DNA of 64,000 bases from Geovibrio thiophilus (GTDB lineage Bacteria; Chrysiogenota; Deferribacteres; Deferribacterales; Geovibrionaceae): the NCBI RefSeq assembly GCF_004087915.1, contig NZ_CP035108.1, positions 2,046,001 through 2,110,000 on the forward strand, in the 5' to 3' direction. The notes below the pieces were generated by a model. The model was given only the letters and a program-made list of their open reading frames with translations. It searched no databases and was not told the DNA's origin. The position numbers and the translations under genes were made by a program. The stretch's first letter is position 1. The number at the start of each line of letters is the position of its first letter. Shown here in pieces: positions 18,967 through 27,871 of this stretch.

Positions 18967-19653
18967 ATGAATTTTATAAATGCAAATATACTGATTATAG
19001 ACGATGATACGGAACTTTGCGAACTTCTTGAAACCTATCTCGGAGAAGAGGGTTTCGGAGTGGAGAGCGTACATGAGGGAAAATCAGGACTGGCAAAGGC
19101 TCAGGACGGCGGCTTTTCCCTGATCATTCTTGACGTGATGCTCCCCGGGATGGACGGCTTCGCCATACTCCGCGAACTCCGCAAAACAAATGACACTCCT
19201 GTTTTCATGCTCACAGCCAGAGGTGAGGAAACCGACAGAATCTCCGGCATTGAAAACGGCGCCGACGACTACCTGCCCAAACCCTTCAACCCGCGAGAGC
19301 TCATAGTGAGAATAAAAGCCATACTAAGAAGAACTGGAAGACAGACAGCGGGAGTTACAATAGAGGCAGGCACGCTGCGAATAAACACATTACGCCTCAG
19401 CGCATACGCCGGCGGGCAGGAAATCACACTGACATCCGCCGAATTTCAAATACTCGAAATGCTTATGCGCAGCGCAGGCAAAACAGTGAGCAGGGATGAT
19501 ATATCAAAATGCGTATTTGAACGAGAGCTCAACTCCTTTGACCGAAGCATAGACGTTCACATAAGCAACATCCGTAAAAAAATCGGCGACCCCGACATTA
19601 TAAAAAGCATCAGGGGCGCAGGCTACATTCTGACGGCAGAGGTTAAAAATTGA
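18967..19653 (+). CDS. OmpR-family response regulator (CpxR-like)
   Basis: 228 residues from ATG 18967; an upstream GTG would add a hydrophobic stretch unlike the family. The receiver domain has Asp12-14, phosphoacceptor Asp56 (LIILDVMLPGMDGF) and Lys in YLPKPFNPREL. The C-terminal winged helix contains EFQILEMLMRSAGKTVSRD and the IRGAGYIL end. It overlaps the kinase gene (TTGA). The neighbouring CpxR-type box and Spy-like gene point to envelope stress, but similarity to CpxR is a judgement by eye. Confidence 0.88.
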   Translation: MNFINANILIIDDDTELCELLETYLGEEGFGVESVHEGKSGLAKAQDGGFSLIILDVMLPGMDGFAILRELRKTNDTPVFMLTARGEETDRISGIENGADDYLPKPFNPRELIVRIKAILRRTGRQTAGVTIEAGTLRINTLRLSAYAGGQEITLTSAEFQILEMLMRSAGKTVSRDDISKCVFERELNSFDRSIDVHISNIRKKIGDPDIIKSIRGAGYILTAEVKN

Positions 19654-21020
19654 GGCTGGGCAAAGGCGGAATCTTCCTTAAAATTTTCATTTCATTCTGG
19701 ATAAGCCTCATAGCGTTCAGCATACTTAGCATATTTCTCTATGTTATGTCAGATAAGGATTTTATACGTATTCTATCAATAAAGGCGCAGCACTCAAACG
19801 AAATCAACCTCAATATTCTTTTTGTCGACAGACACCTGACAATGGACACGGACAGCTTCATAAAATATGTGAGAAAGGTCTCCGCTAAATCTCCGAACAA
19901 GACGTATATTTTTGACAAAAATCTTGAAGAGATAACCGGACAGCCCTTCTCTGAGGAAGCGATGGAAACCGTGACCACGCTTGCCAAACAGAAGCTCCGT
20001 GTTGTCAGGCAGATAAGCGACAGTCAAATTCTCAATGCGTTTGTTCTGCGGGATTCAGCAGGCAATATGCCGGAAAAAGCCTCATATCTGCTCACAGTTT
20101 ATAACAGACCGGAGAGAAGAGTGATTGCAATGGTGTGGTTCAAAGAGTATTTTCAGGAGATTATGCTGCACATCATAATTATATCCCTGATCAGCTTCTA
20201 CCTCGCCAGACACCTTACCATACCCCTGAAAGAGATCAACGAAGCATCTGACAGAATATCGCAAGGCTCATTCGACATATCACTCAGTGAAGTCGCACAC
20301 AGGAATGATGAATTCGGCGAGCTTGCCCACAAGTTCATGCTGATGGCGGAACGCCTTGAGGAGAACAGGCAGCAGCAGATAAGGATGTTCAGGGATATTT
20401 CCCACGAGTTGAGATCCCCCCTCACCAGAATGCGCCTTGCCATAGAGCTGGCGCTTGCCAAAGCGGATCAGCCCACCGCCAAGCTGCTTAACCGCATAGA
20501 AACAGAGTGGAACAGGATGGGGACGATGATAGCCGACCTTAAGGCAGTTTCTGACTGTACCGGAAAGCAGATACAGTTTGAGCATTTCGATCTCTGCTCT
20601 CTCATAGAAAACCTCATGCCCGATTTTCACTTTGAAGCGGAAGCCTCAGGAAAGAAAATAATCTTCAACGGATGTTCCTGCTGCAAAATTCACGGTAATA
20701 AAAGACTGCTCTCAAGCGCTATAGAAAATATAGTCAGAAACTCCCTTAGATATGCTGCGGGAAGGATAGAAATAATTGTTAACACGGATGATCTTTTTTT
20801 CACAGTTGAAGTTCTGGACGACGGACACGGAGTTCAGGAAGAAAATCTTGAAAGGATATTCGTTCCCTTTTTCAGGGAAAACTCAGACAGAGACAGGCAG
20901 ACCGGAGGAACCGGACTGGGGCTTGCCATAGCTAAACGCGCGGCAGACCTCCACAGGGGAGAGCTTTACGCCGCCAATACAGACAAAGGCTTCTGTATAA
21001 CAATGAAGCTTCCTGTGTAG
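19650..21020 (+). CDS. Sensor histidine kinase (CpxA-like)
   Basis: 456 residues. It starts with TTG overlapping the regulator stop, with GAGG nearby. One helix at 12-32, a periplasmic sensor of about 140 residues, a second helix at about 174-193, a HAMP linker, and the H-box FRDISHELRSPLTRMR follow. The ATPase domain has NIVRNSLRYA, DDGHGVQEE and GGTGLGLAIAKRAADLH. The layout and the H-box are those of CpxA and its kin, which sense misfolded envelope proteins or metals. A Spy-like gene lies directly behind on the other strand. Confidence 0.88.
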   Translation: MRLGKGGIFLKIFISFWISLIAFSILSIFLYVMSDKDFIRILSIKAQHSNEINLNILFVDRHLTMDTDSFIKYVRKVSAKSPNKTYIFDKNLEEITGQPFSEEAMETVTTLAKQKLRVVRQISDSQILNAFVLRDSAGNMPEKASYLLTVYNRPERRVIAMVWFKEYFQEIMLHIIIISLISFYLARHLTIPLKEINEASDRISQGSFDISLSEVAHRNDEFGELAHKFMLMAERLEENRQQQIRMFRDISHELRSPLTRMRLAIELALAKADQPTAKLLNRIETEWNRMGTMIADLKAVSDCTGKQIQFEHFDLCSLIENLMPDFHFEAEASGKKIIFNGCSCCKIHGNKRLLSSAIENIVRNSLRYAAGRIEIIVNTDDLFFTVEVLDDGHGVQEENLERIFVPFFRENSDRDRQTGGTGLGLAIAKRAADLHRGELYAANTDKGFCITMKLPV

Positions 21021-21041
21021 AGAGATTCACCGCGCCGCCTG

Positions 21042-21461
21042 TTACGGTCTGTCTGGAAAAGGCGGAGGGGGCGGAGGTCCGAACCCGCCCGTCGGCGGAG
21101 GAGGGGGCGGGGTTTTCTTGAACCTTTCATGAAGCTCATACAGTTTTTTCATCTGTCCTTCATCCAGAACTTCATTCATTTTTCTGAAAGCTTCTTCAAA
21201 AATTTCATCGGCCTCACGCTTCGTTTTATCCCTGAGCGCATCTGCCTTCGGGCGCGCCTCGTCAAGAATACGCCTTACATCGGCAGACTGCTCAGGAGTG
21301 AGCTTAAGCTCCCGTTCAAGCATGGAGTGAATTTTTGCCGCCACATCGTGCGGCTCTTTACGCATATGATTAAACTGTGCTATGCGGTAAATATTCATGG
21401 CAATTGCGCCTGCCACAAAACCAATAAGAAATATAACAACAAAATAAGCAGACTTTTTCAT
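21042..21461 (-). CDS. Membrane-anchored Spy/CpxP-like protein with proline-rich tail
   Basis: 139 residues. An N-terminal helix (4-24) anchors a periplasmic, helical, highly charged domain containing LTPEQSADVRRIL, the LTxxQ motif of Spy, CpxP and metal-resistance sensors. The end is a polyproline tail (PPPPPP then FGPPPPPPFP). Such proteins act as periplasmic chaperones or damp a kinase. It is the last gene of an ECF sigma operon and sits tail-to-tail with the CpxA-like kinase, so it could link both systems. Confidence 0.75.
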   Translation of the reverse strand: MKKSAYFVVIFLIGFVAGAIAMNIYRIAQFNHMRKEPHDVAAKIHSMLERELKLTPEQSADVRRILDEARPKADALRDKTKREADEIFEEAFRKMNEVLDEGQMKKLYELHERFKKTPPPPPPTGGFGPPPPPPFPDRP

Positions 21462-21468
21462 GGCATAC

Positions 21469-21756
21469 CTAGATCACTACGCCTGAGACACCGGTCACAA
21501 GCAGTTCCATGAGATAAAGCGTCTTTTCCTGCACCATATAGTTTTCGGTAATGAAAAGAACAGCCAGAAGAACGCACAAAACAGGTACAAGCACCGCGAA
21601 TGCCGGTGTTTTCACCATCGAGATCTCAGCCTCTTCCGCCATGCTTTCAAGCGCCTTTCTGTAGGCTCTGTCAGCAAAGCCCTCATCCGGCGCAGTGTTT
21701 CTGCCTGCCCTGCTAGCCGCAGCAAGTTCTTCCGTCAGTCGTTTTTTCTCACTCAT
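21469..21756 (-). CDS. Small single-helix membrane protein, possible anti-sigma factor
   Basis: 95 residues: a charged N-terminal half (1-50) and one or two helices (about 51-68 and 80-94). It overlaps the ECF sigma gene by 8 bp. Position and layout resemble short anti-sigma factors, which hold the sigma at the membrane, but no zinc anti-sigma motif (HxxxCxxC) is present. I do not recognise a family. Confidence 0.5.
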   Translation of the reverse strand: MSEKKRLTEELAAASRAGRNTAPDEGFADRAYRKALESMAEEAEISMVKTPAFAVLVPVLCVLLAVLFITENYMVQEKTLYLMELLVTGVSGVVI

Positions 21757-22357
21757 AATTACTGTCCCTGATTCCCATTCTTTTAAGTGCGTCTGAAAGC
21801 TTTTTCTTTGCGCGGAAGGCTCTGACTTTGACCCCCGCTCTTGTCATATTCATAACGTCCGCAGCCTCCGCAGCGGAGACTCCGTCAAAGTATACCAGCT
21901 CCATCAGTATTCTGTCCTTGGGAGAAAGAACGAGCATAGCTCTGTCGAGAATCATCCTCAGGTGCGTCTGCCTGCTTTTTCTCTCAAACTCATCGCCCGC
22001 GCTTTCGGATTCCAGCCTTTCAAGCAGGTTTCCGCCCTCATAGCTCAGACTGCTGAGGGAAGTTTCGTTCTTTCTGTATTCCCGCCGCCAGTAGTCACAG
22101 CAGCAGTTTATGCTCACTTTTTTGAGCCAGCCTTTGACTTTTTCAGAATTATCCAGTGTTTTCAATGACTTGAAAACTTTTATAAAAACTTCCTGTGCAA
22201 CATCTTCGGTCATGTCCTCCGGAACATGTCTTCCCACGGTTTCAAAAACCAGCGACTCGAATCTTTTAACAAAGACTCTGAAATATTCGTATTCCCCGCA
22301 GACAAGCCTTTCTATCAGCTCTCTGTCGGAAATATCAGGCTGTAGTTTGCTGCACAT
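21749..22357 (-). CDS. ECF-type RNA polymerase sigma factor
   Basis: 202 residues. Region 2 has YEYFRVFVKRFESLVFETV and DMTEDVAQEVFIKVFKSL with WLKKVSINCCCDYWRR; region 4 has LSPKDRILMELVYFDGVSAAEAADVMNMTRAGVKVRAFRAKKKL. These are the promoter-recognising domains of RpoE-like factors. A 20-residue acidic linker joins them. It heads an operon with a small membrane protein and the Spy-like protein, so an envelope signal is likely. Confidence 0.9.
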   Translation of the reverse strand: MCSKLQPDISDRELIERLVCGEYEYFRVFVKRFESLVFETVGRHVPEDMTEDVAQEVFIKVFKSLKTLDNSEKVKGWLKKVSINCCCDYWRREYRKNETSLSSLSYEGGNLLERLESESAGDEFERKSRQTHLRMILDRAMLVLSPKDRILMELVYFDGVSAAEAADVMNMTRAGVKVRAFRAKKKLSDALKRMGIRDSNYE

Positions 22358-22410
22358 TCAAAATAACATTCTTCCGCGTTTACCTTATTCAGTCAATTAT
22401 TAAATTTATT

Positions 22411-22446
22411 GGGGCGGAGGGAACTCTGTCTATCCCGCTCCGCCCC
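22411..22446 (-). terminator. GC-rich hairpin downstream of the acidic protein gene
   Basis: GGGGCGGAG (22411-22419) and CTCCGCCCC (22438-22446) form a perfect 9-bp stem. There is no long T-run on the minus side, so termination may be weak. Confidence 0.45.
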
Positions 22447-22500
22447 TTTCGGGTGGTGTGCGTCCTGTCCGAACCTTGCATCTTTAACTGTCATTAATCC

Positions 22501-23226
22501 TTACGCTTCGCCGAAAAGAAGTGAGTTCATCATCATGGAGTATTTGTACTCAAAAGATCCCTTCTCCTCATCGGTCGATGTCATTTTTTCCAGCGCGCTG
22601 AGCAGCATCTCTGAAATCTGACTGAGATTCTCCTCTTCCGCAACTGTTTCGGCTGTTTCTTCGGCTTCCTCGGATTCATCCGTCTCGGAAACACTCAGAG
22701 TTGTTTCCGTTTCAGTGTCCTCTCCGGCTTCCGCAAGCGCTTCCAGAAGGCTCAGAAGAGTTTCGTCAGTGGTTGTTTCCTCGGATTCACCCATCGGGGG
22801 CATTCCGCCGGGAGGAGGTCCTCCGGCAGGTTTCCCGCCCTGCATGCCGTACATCCCTTCCTGAGGGGCGTTCTGGTGCATGTCATACGCCTGCTGAGCC
22901 ATTTCGGTGAGGCTTACGCCCTGCTCTTCGGCATAGGTTTTCAGTTCTTCCGAGGCTGATTCAGCAACGCTCTCCGCGCTGAACTCCTCTTCGCTTTCCG
23001 CTGCTTCCTTGATGGCGTTTCTGAAGTCTTCCATGTCTGTCTGAAGCTCTTCGGGCATGTTCACCATGAAGCTGCCCATTTTGCTTATCTCTGCCTTATC
23101 TACAGAGGAAAGTGATGCAAAACGGCTGTCTTCGCTGTTTTCTTCGGTTTTGCTGCCGGAGGAAACCTGTGTGAGCCCGCTGATCTTCAGGTTTTCATAA
23201 AGACCGCTTGAAGCAGAAATTATCAT
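22501..23226 (-). CDS. Acidic, glutamate-rich protein of unknown function
   Basis: 241 residues, with a clear GGGAGGATG ribosome site before ATG 23226. No signal peptide or membrane segment. The first 30 residues (SASSGLYENLKISGLTQVSS) look like a soluble lead, followed by long Glu/Ser/Ala stretches, a central Gly/Pro/Met patch (MYGMQGGKPAGGPPPGGMPPMG) and a final helical section ending FEYKYSMMMNSLLFGEA. Low-complexity composition prevents assignment. It stands alone between the ECF operon and perR. Confidence 0.6.
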   Translation of the reverse strand: MIISASSGLYENLKISGLTQVSSGSKTEENSEDSRFASLSSVDKAEISKMGSFMVNMPEELQTDMEDFRNAIKEAAESEEEFSAESVAESASEELKTYAEEQGVSLTEMAQQAYDMHQNAPQEGMYGMQGGKPAGGPPPGGMPPMGESEETTTDETLLSLLEALAEAGEDTETETTLSVSETDESEEAEETAETVAEEENLSQISEMLLSALEKMTSTDEEKGSFEYKYSMMMNSLLFGEA

Positions 23227-23352
23227 GTGTCATCCTCCCTGAAGTTGTATTCGGCATCCTGCCTGATACCACCTTAGACGAAGGTGAGTTTTCAGCGGTT
23301 ACATTTGTTTTGATCTGATAAAATAAATTAATGATATTTTTTTCGTATTGAC

Positions 23353-23381
23353 TTGACCTGCGGCATTTTAATAATTAAAAT
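23353..23381 (+). promoter_or_regulatory. Promoter of perR-katA
   Basis: TTGACC (23353-23358) and TAAAAT (23376-23381) with a 17-bp spacer. The -10 box overlaps the palindrome TTTTAATAATTAAAA (23366-23380), a possible second regulator half-site. Confidence 0.7.
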
Positions 23382-23385
23382 CAAT

Positions 23386-23400
23386 TTATAATGATTACAA
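23386..23400 (+). promoter_or_regulatory. PerR box
   Basis: TTATAATGATTACAA differs in one base from the PerR consensus TTATAATNATTATAA. It covers the expected transcription start of perR-katA, the position for repression lifted by peroxide. Confidence 0.8.
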
Positions 23401-23431
23401 ACTTGTTTTCATTATAGCTAAGAAGGAGCAT

Positions 23432-23866
23432 ATGAAACACAGCAACGAAGAAACTGCGGCAGAGCTTATGAACCGGAATATCAGACCCTCATTCCAAAGG
23501 GTGCGTATTCTGGTGTATATGCAGGAGAACCTCTGTCACCCCACAGTGGAGAAAATCTTCAATGATCTGCACACCGAAATCCCCTCTCTCTCAAAAACCA
23601 CCGTTTACAACACCCTCAGTCTTTTTGTTGAGGCTGGTCTGGTGCGGATTCTGAACATTGAGGACAATGAAACAAGGTACGACATAATTATGAAAAATCA
23701 CGGACACTTCAAATGCGAATCCTGCGGTGAAATATTCAATTTCAGGATAAACCTTGACGACTTTACCGCAGACGAACTAGGCGGTTTCATAATAAACGAC
23801 AAAAACGTTTATTTTAAAGGCATTTGCCCTAAATGCAGGAAAGAAAAAATTAAGGAGGCAGAGTAA
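23432..23866 (+). CDS. perR: PerR-type peroxide-sensing repressor (Fur family)
   Basis: 144 residues. The N-terminal winged helix includes [17 protein letters not shown] and [19 protein letters not shown]. The metal-binding half has [16 protein letters not shown], with CxxC, and a second pair in GICPKCRKE, forming the structural zinc site. It overlaps the catalase start and has a PerR box in its promoter, so it represses itself and catalase until peroxide oxidises its metal site. PerR rather than Fur is chosen from the box and the catalase partner. Confidence 0.88.
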   Translation: MKHSNEETAAELMNRNIRPSFQRVRILVYMQENLCHPTVEKIFNDLHTEIPSLSKTTVYNTLSLFVEAGLVRILNIEDNETRYDIIMKNHGHFKCESCGEIFNFRINLDDFTADELGGFIINDKNVYFKGICPKCRKEKIKEAE

Positions 23867-25329
23867 TGGACAAAAAGAAAAAGAAAAAACTTACAACCGT
23901 TGCAGGCGCACCCGTAGTTGATAACCAGAATGTTCAGACCGCCGGTCCCAGAGGTCCTATGCTGCTTCAGGATGTTTGGTATCTTGAAAAACTCGCTCAT
24001 TTTGACAGGGAAGTGATACCCGAAAGAAGAATGCACGCCAAAGGCTCAGGCGCCTTCGGCACATTCACCGTTACACATGATATAACTAAATACACAAAGG
24101 CTAAAATATTTTCAAAAATCGGCAAAAAAACCGATATGTTCGCGCGCTTTTCAACCGTTGCGGGGGAAAGGGGCGCAGCGGACGCGGAAAGGGACATCAG
24201 GGGATTTGCCATGAAATTCTACACAGAAGAAGGCAACTGGGACCTTGTCGGCAACAACACCCCTGTTTTCTTCCTGCGTGACCCGCTGAAGTTCCCCGAC
24301 CTTAACCACGCAGTCAAGCGTGATCCCAGAACAAACATGAGAAGCGCTAAAAATAACTGGGATTTCTGGACATCTCTCCCCGAAGCTCTGCATCAGGTCA
24401 CGATTACGATGAGTGAAAGAGGGATTCCCCAGTCATACCGCCATATGCACGGCTTCGGCAGCCACACTTTCAGCATGATTAACGACAAAAACAAGCGTGT
24501 ATGGGTCAAGTTCCACTTTGTTTCACAGCAGGGCATCAAAAACCTCACGGATGAAGAAGCGGAAAAAGTCATAGGTAAATGCCGTGAAAGCCACCAGAGA
24601 GACCTGCTTGAAAGCATCGACAAGGGCGACTTCCCCAAATGGAAGATGTTCATTCAGGTTATGACGGAGGAAGAGGCGAAGAAAATGCCCTACAATCCGT
24701 TTGACCTTACAAAAGTCTGGTTTAAAAAAGATTTCCCGCTTATTGAGGTAGGCTGCTTCGAGCTGAATAAAAACCCCGAAAACTACTTTCAGGATGTCGA
24801 GCAGGCAGCTTTCAACCCTGCGAACATTGTCCCCGGAATAGGCTTTTCACCGGATAAAATGCTTCAGGGCAGGCTGTTCTCCTACGGTGATACACAGCGC
24901 TACAGGCTCGGCGTGAACCACCACCAGATTCCCGTAAATGCTCCCAGATGCCCGTTCAACAGCTACCACAGAGACGGACAGATGCGCACAGACGGCAATC
25001 AGGGCTCCACTCTTCACTATGAGCCGAACAGCTACGGCGAATGGCAGGAGCAGCCGAAATTCCGTGAGCCTGTGCTTGAGCTTGAGGGCGGAGCATGGAA
25101 CTGGAATTTCAGGGAAGACGATGACGACTACTACACTCAGCCCGGTCTGCTTTTCAGGCTCATGAGCCCCGCTCAGCAGAAGGTTCTCTTCGAGAACACG
25201 GCAAGAGCCATGGGAGACGCTCCTGAAAAAATAAAGGTGCGGCACATCGGCAACTGCATGAAGGCGGATCCCGAATACGGCAAAGGCGTTGCCAAGGCTA
25301 TGAAAATCGATATTAAAAAGGTTAAATAA
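23866..25329 (+). CDS. katA: Heme catalase (clade 3, small subunit)
   Basis: 487 residues. It splits hydrogen peroxide to water and oxygen in the cytoplasm. The distal His57 ([12 protein letters not shown]), Asn130 ([10 protein letters not shown]) and the proximal heme ligand Tyr340 ([14 protein letters not shown]) are present. The length is that of small-subunit catalases. A lysine run at residues 3-8 is an unusual start. It is cotranscribed with perR (TAATG overlap) and closed by a strong terminator. In a nitrogen fixer it protects oxygen-labile enzymes. Confidence 0.96.
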   Translation: MDKKKKKKLTTVAGAPVVDNQNVQTAGPRGPMLLQDVWYLEKLAHFDREVIPERRMHAKGSGAFGTFTVTHDITKYTKAKIFSKIGKKTDMFARFSTVAGERGAADAERDIRGFAMKFYTEEGNWDLVGNNTPVFFLRDPLKFPDLNHAVKRDPRTNMRSAKNNWDFWTSLPEALHQVTITMSERGIPQSYRHMHGFGSHTFSMINDKNKRVWVKFHFVSQQGIKNLTDEEAEKVIGKCRESHQRDLLESIDKGDFPKWKMFIQVMTEEEAKKMPYNPFDLTKVWFKKDFPLIEVGCFELNKNPENYFQDVEQAAFNPANIVPGIGFSPDKMLQGRLFSYGDTQRYRLGVNHHQIPVNAPRCPFNSYHRDGQMRTDGNQGSTLHYEPNSYGEWQEQPKFREPVLELEGGAWNWNFREDDDDYYTQPGLLFRLMSPAQQKVLFENTARAMGDAPEKIKVRHIGNCMKADPEYGKGVAKAMKIDIKKVK

Positions 25330-25395
25330 CTAAGAGATTGCTTCACTAAAGTTCGCAATGACGGCAAATTACTTCACTGCGAGGCAGTCTCAGTT
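25330..25395. repeat. Degenerate dispersed-repeat fragment behind katA
   Basis: The pieces GAGATTGCTTCACT, TTCGCAATGACG and ACTTCACTGCGAGGCAG are shared in shuffled or degenerate form with 52155-52245. This looks like remnants of a dispersed non-coding repeat family. Confidence 0.45.
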
Positions 25396-25417
25396 TTTTA
25401 CTTTTGTCAACAACTTC

Positions 25418-25447
25418 AGAGGCGGGTTTCCCCCGCCTCTCTCTTTT
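25418..25447 (+). terminator. Terminator of perR-katA
   Basis: AGAGGCGGG and CCCGCCTCT form a 9-bp stem, followed by CTCTTTTT. Confidence 0.85.
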
Positions 25448-25495
25448 TATCCGCATGCTTAACCGACTTTAATGGATAAAATTTGAAAATTACCT

Positions 25496-26110
25496 TTACT
25501 TCCGGCAGATTACCCAGCCGCCACAGTCATTTTGAAATATTTCAGTGAGACCGCCGAGTTGGTTGAAGGTGTCCGCTATGGTTTGCGGAGTATGTTCCGC
25601 CCCTGTTTTCTTTTTGACCTTTTTGGGCCACTCGGGACTTCTTTCCCTCATTTTTTCGATTACAGCCTGTTTCACCCTCTGCTTGCCGAAACCGCTGCCG
25701 ATAAAGATTATTCCGCCCGGAGCGAGAACCCGCATAAGCTCTCCGAAAGCTCCGAGATGATCATCCCAGAACCAGACTGAGCTTCTGCTCACTATAAGGT
25801 CAAACGAACCGTCCGCAAACGGGAGACTGTGCACCCCCGCTACAACCGCTTCGGCTATGCAGGAAAAACCCCAGCCGCCCACTCTTTTGCGGGCAAGCTC
25901 AACGGCATCCGCAGAAATATCCGCAAGAACAAGACGCATATCGACCATTCTGGCTATCTCAAGCCCCAAATGCCCGCCTCCGCAGCCTATATCAAGGCAC
26001 GTTCCGCTCTCTTTTCCGGTGATTTGCAGAATCTGTTCCGCAACAACAGGATAAAGGGGGGCAAACACCTCTTCGGCTATGGAGTCAAATTCCTGCGCCT
26101 TGTTCTGCAT
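25496..26110 (-). CDS. Class I SAM-dependent methyltransferase
   Basis: 204 residues. The SAM-binding motif I is CLDIGCGGGHLGLEIA (about 37-52), followed by LVLADISADAVELAR (motif II acid) and FDLIVSRSSVWFWDD, then RVLAPGGIIFIG. It resembles small-molecule methyltransferases of the UbiE/ArsM-like fold. It has few cysteines, so an arsenite methylase is unlikely. Its start lies 11 bp after the ABC ATPase gene, making it the fourth gene of the ModE-controlled operon; the substrate is unknown. Confidence 0.85.
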   Translation of the reverse strand: MQNKAQEFDSIAEEVFAPLYPVVAEQILQITGKESGTCLDIGCGGGHLGLEIARMVDMRLVLADISADAVELARKRVGGWGFSCIAEAVVAGVHSLPFADGSFDLIVSRSSVWFWDDHLGAFGELMRVLAPGGIIFIGSGFGKQRVKQAVIEKMRERSPEWPKKVKKKTGAEHTPQTIADTFNQLGGLTEIFQNDCGGWVICRK

Positions 26111-26121
26111 AAGTTATCACC

Positions 26122-27156
26122 TCAAAGTGCTTTTTCTGCAAGACCGAGGAACTCCTCCATCCCGAAATCTATTTTTTTGCCTGCTCTCAGCATGTTTCTT
26201 ATGCTGAGGATTTTAGCGTCATAGGCTTCCAGAACAGAGAGATTCTCCTTCTCCTTTTCTCCTGTTTCGATAACAGCGGATATGCCTCCGTTGCTTATGG
26301 CTATGCGTCTGTTACCCATAAGAGCCAGAATCGGGTCATGGGTGGACATGAGCACGATCTTTTCTTTTTTCACAAGAAGATCCAGAGCTTTTTTTCTGTC
26401 AATACCTGCGTTTTCTATCTCGTCAATAAGCACAATCGGTGATGAGCTGAGCAGAGCCGTATCTGCTATCATCAGCGCTCTGGACTGACCGCCGGAAAGC
26501 TGCGTCAGCGCCGTTGTGCGCTCGAATTTCTCGCCGGCAAGCTCGTTGGCGCACTCTATGACGGCCGCAACGGTATTTTCTATATCCACAACCATGCGGC
26601 TTGAGGCGTGCATGGCGACAAAGTTTTCCGCATTAAGATCAACCACGAAGTTCATATTCTGCGAAAGCTGCGCCACAAGCTTGTTCTCAAAGCGGAAGCG
26701 CTCCTCCTGCGAAGGGGTTTTTCCGTCTATGAGGATTGTCCTGCCAGTAGGCGTATCCTTCTGGGCGAAGCATTCAATATCTGCCAGAAGACGGCTTTTT
26801 CCTGATCCGGTGGGACCGACAATGCACATTATGTCACCCGGGCGGAGCTCAAGCTCCACATTCTCCGCACGTCCGTTTTTATCTGTTCCGCCTATTACAG
26901 TAAGAGAGTTAAGCCTGCGTCTTGAGCCCTTCATAAGCGCAGACGCCTGCTCCATAAACTCAAGGAAATGGGTGCGCATCTGCTCGTGAGAGAGTCCGGC
27001 GTCCTCCATTGTTTCCTCATCAACGGATTCTATGAGCTCAGCCGGAGTCAGGAGGCTGTCCTTCCATGAAAGACCGATGGAACGGAAATAATCTCCTGCG
27101 TAAGGGTGCTCCTGAAGCAGCCTGCCGAACGGCACTTTAAGAAGATGATTATTCAT
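26122..27156 (-). CDS. Stand-alone ABC ATPase with N-terminal DUF1858-like module
   Basis: 344 residues from ATG 27156, overlapping the GTPase gene by 8 bp. Residues 5-75 form a small helical domain (VPFGRLLQEHPYAGDYFRSIGL) like the N-terminus of the first gene in the operon. The ATPase core has Walker A GPTGSGKS (114-121), LSGGQSRAL signature, Walker B IVLIDEIENAGID and H-loop MSTHDP. There is no membrane domain and no permease gene nearby, so it is not an ordinary importer subunit; it more resembles ATPases that power remodelling of a soluble partner. It is cotranscribed with the binding-protein-like and GTPase genes under a ModE-type operator. Confidence 0.75.
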   Translation of the reverse strand: MNNHLLKVPFGRLLQEHPYAGDYFRSIGLSWKDSLLTPAELIESVDEETMEDAGLSHEQMRTHFLEFMEQASALMKGSRRRLNSLTVIGGTDKNGRAENVELELRPGDIMCIVGPTGSGKSRLLADIECFAQKDTPTGRTILIDGKTPSQEERFRFENKLVAQLSQNMNFVVDLNAENFVAMHASSRMVVDIENTVAAVIECANELAGEKFERTTALTQLSGGQSRALMIADTALLSSSPIVLIDEIENAGIDRKKALDLLVKKEKIVLMSTHDPILALMGNRRIAISNGGISAVIETGEKEKENLSVLEAYDAKILSIRNMLRAGKKIDFGMEEFLGLAEKAL

Positions 27157-27853
27157 TCGGCACCGCCTCTTTGAATGCCATTTTCTTAACATTGCCCTTC
27201 TGATGGGCTACGCCTATATCCGTTTCCCCCACGCAGTAGGGACAGATCGCGGCGGGAATGGAGAAGCGGAGCCTTGCCCCCTCAAGAGAAGTGACCTCGG
27301 AGGCCTCATCAAACGAGAAGCTCAGGTCATAGGCGCCCTGTCCGGTAATGCCGTTAACAAACATCACCGCCGCCTTAGGGTTAGCCTGACGGACACGGAA
27401 AGCGAAAACCTCCCTTTCCGCCTGAGAAACTATGTCTCCCTTGGTGATAACGGCTATGTCTGCGTAACGGAGCATAGGACCAATCTTCTGCGGTGTGTCC
27501 ACCCCTGAGAGACAGTCCACAACACAAACGGCTGTAACGCCCTTTATGTGGGGCGCACAGCGGTTGCAGAGTCCGGCGCTTTCGCTTATGAGCACGTCAA
27601 AACCTTTCTCCAAGCCCCACTGAACACAGTCATCAATATTGCTGACAAAGTAATGGTCGGGACACAGATTGCCGGAAAGTCCGGTGACAACCGTCAGACC
27701 CGCTTCCGTATACAGCCTGTGGTCAAGGGCGGAGAGGCAGTCGAATTTGACTATCCCTATTTTCCCTTTGTATTTACTGAGGTATTCTGCTGTTTTTATA
27801 ATAACCGAGGTTTTCCCCGCGGACGGGGGTCCCGCAACTGTAATAAGCTTCAT
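27149..27853 (-). CDS. P-loop GTPase of the HypB/UreG/CobW type with cysteine pairs
   Basis: 234 residues. P-loop GPPSAGKT (8-15), the switch area GIVKFDCLSALDHR and a G4-like TKGD (137-140). Possible metal ligands are Cys64 (GNLCPDH), Cys96-x2-Cys99 (ESAGLCNRCAPH) and Cys204-x2-Cys207 (ICPYC). Related GTPases insert nickel, cobalt or other metal into enzymes. It lies 18 bp behind the binding-protein-like gene and overlaps the ABC ATPase gene. With the molybdate operator upstream, a role in molybdenum or a Mo enzyme is suggested, but not shown. Confidence 0.75.
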   Translation of the reverse strand: MKLITVAGPPSAGKTSVIIKTAEYLSKYKGKIGIVKFDCLSALDHRLYTEAGLTVVTGLSGNLCPDHYFVSNIDDCVQWGLEKGFDVLISESAGLCNRCAPHIKGVTAVCVVDCLSGVDTPQKIGPMLRYADIAVITKGDIVSQAEREVFAFRVRQANPKAAVMFVNGITGQGAYDLSFSFDEASEVTSLEGARLRFSIPAAICPYCVGETDIGVAHQKGNVKKMAFKEAVPNE

Positions 27854-27871
27854 TTATCTTCCTTTGATTTA

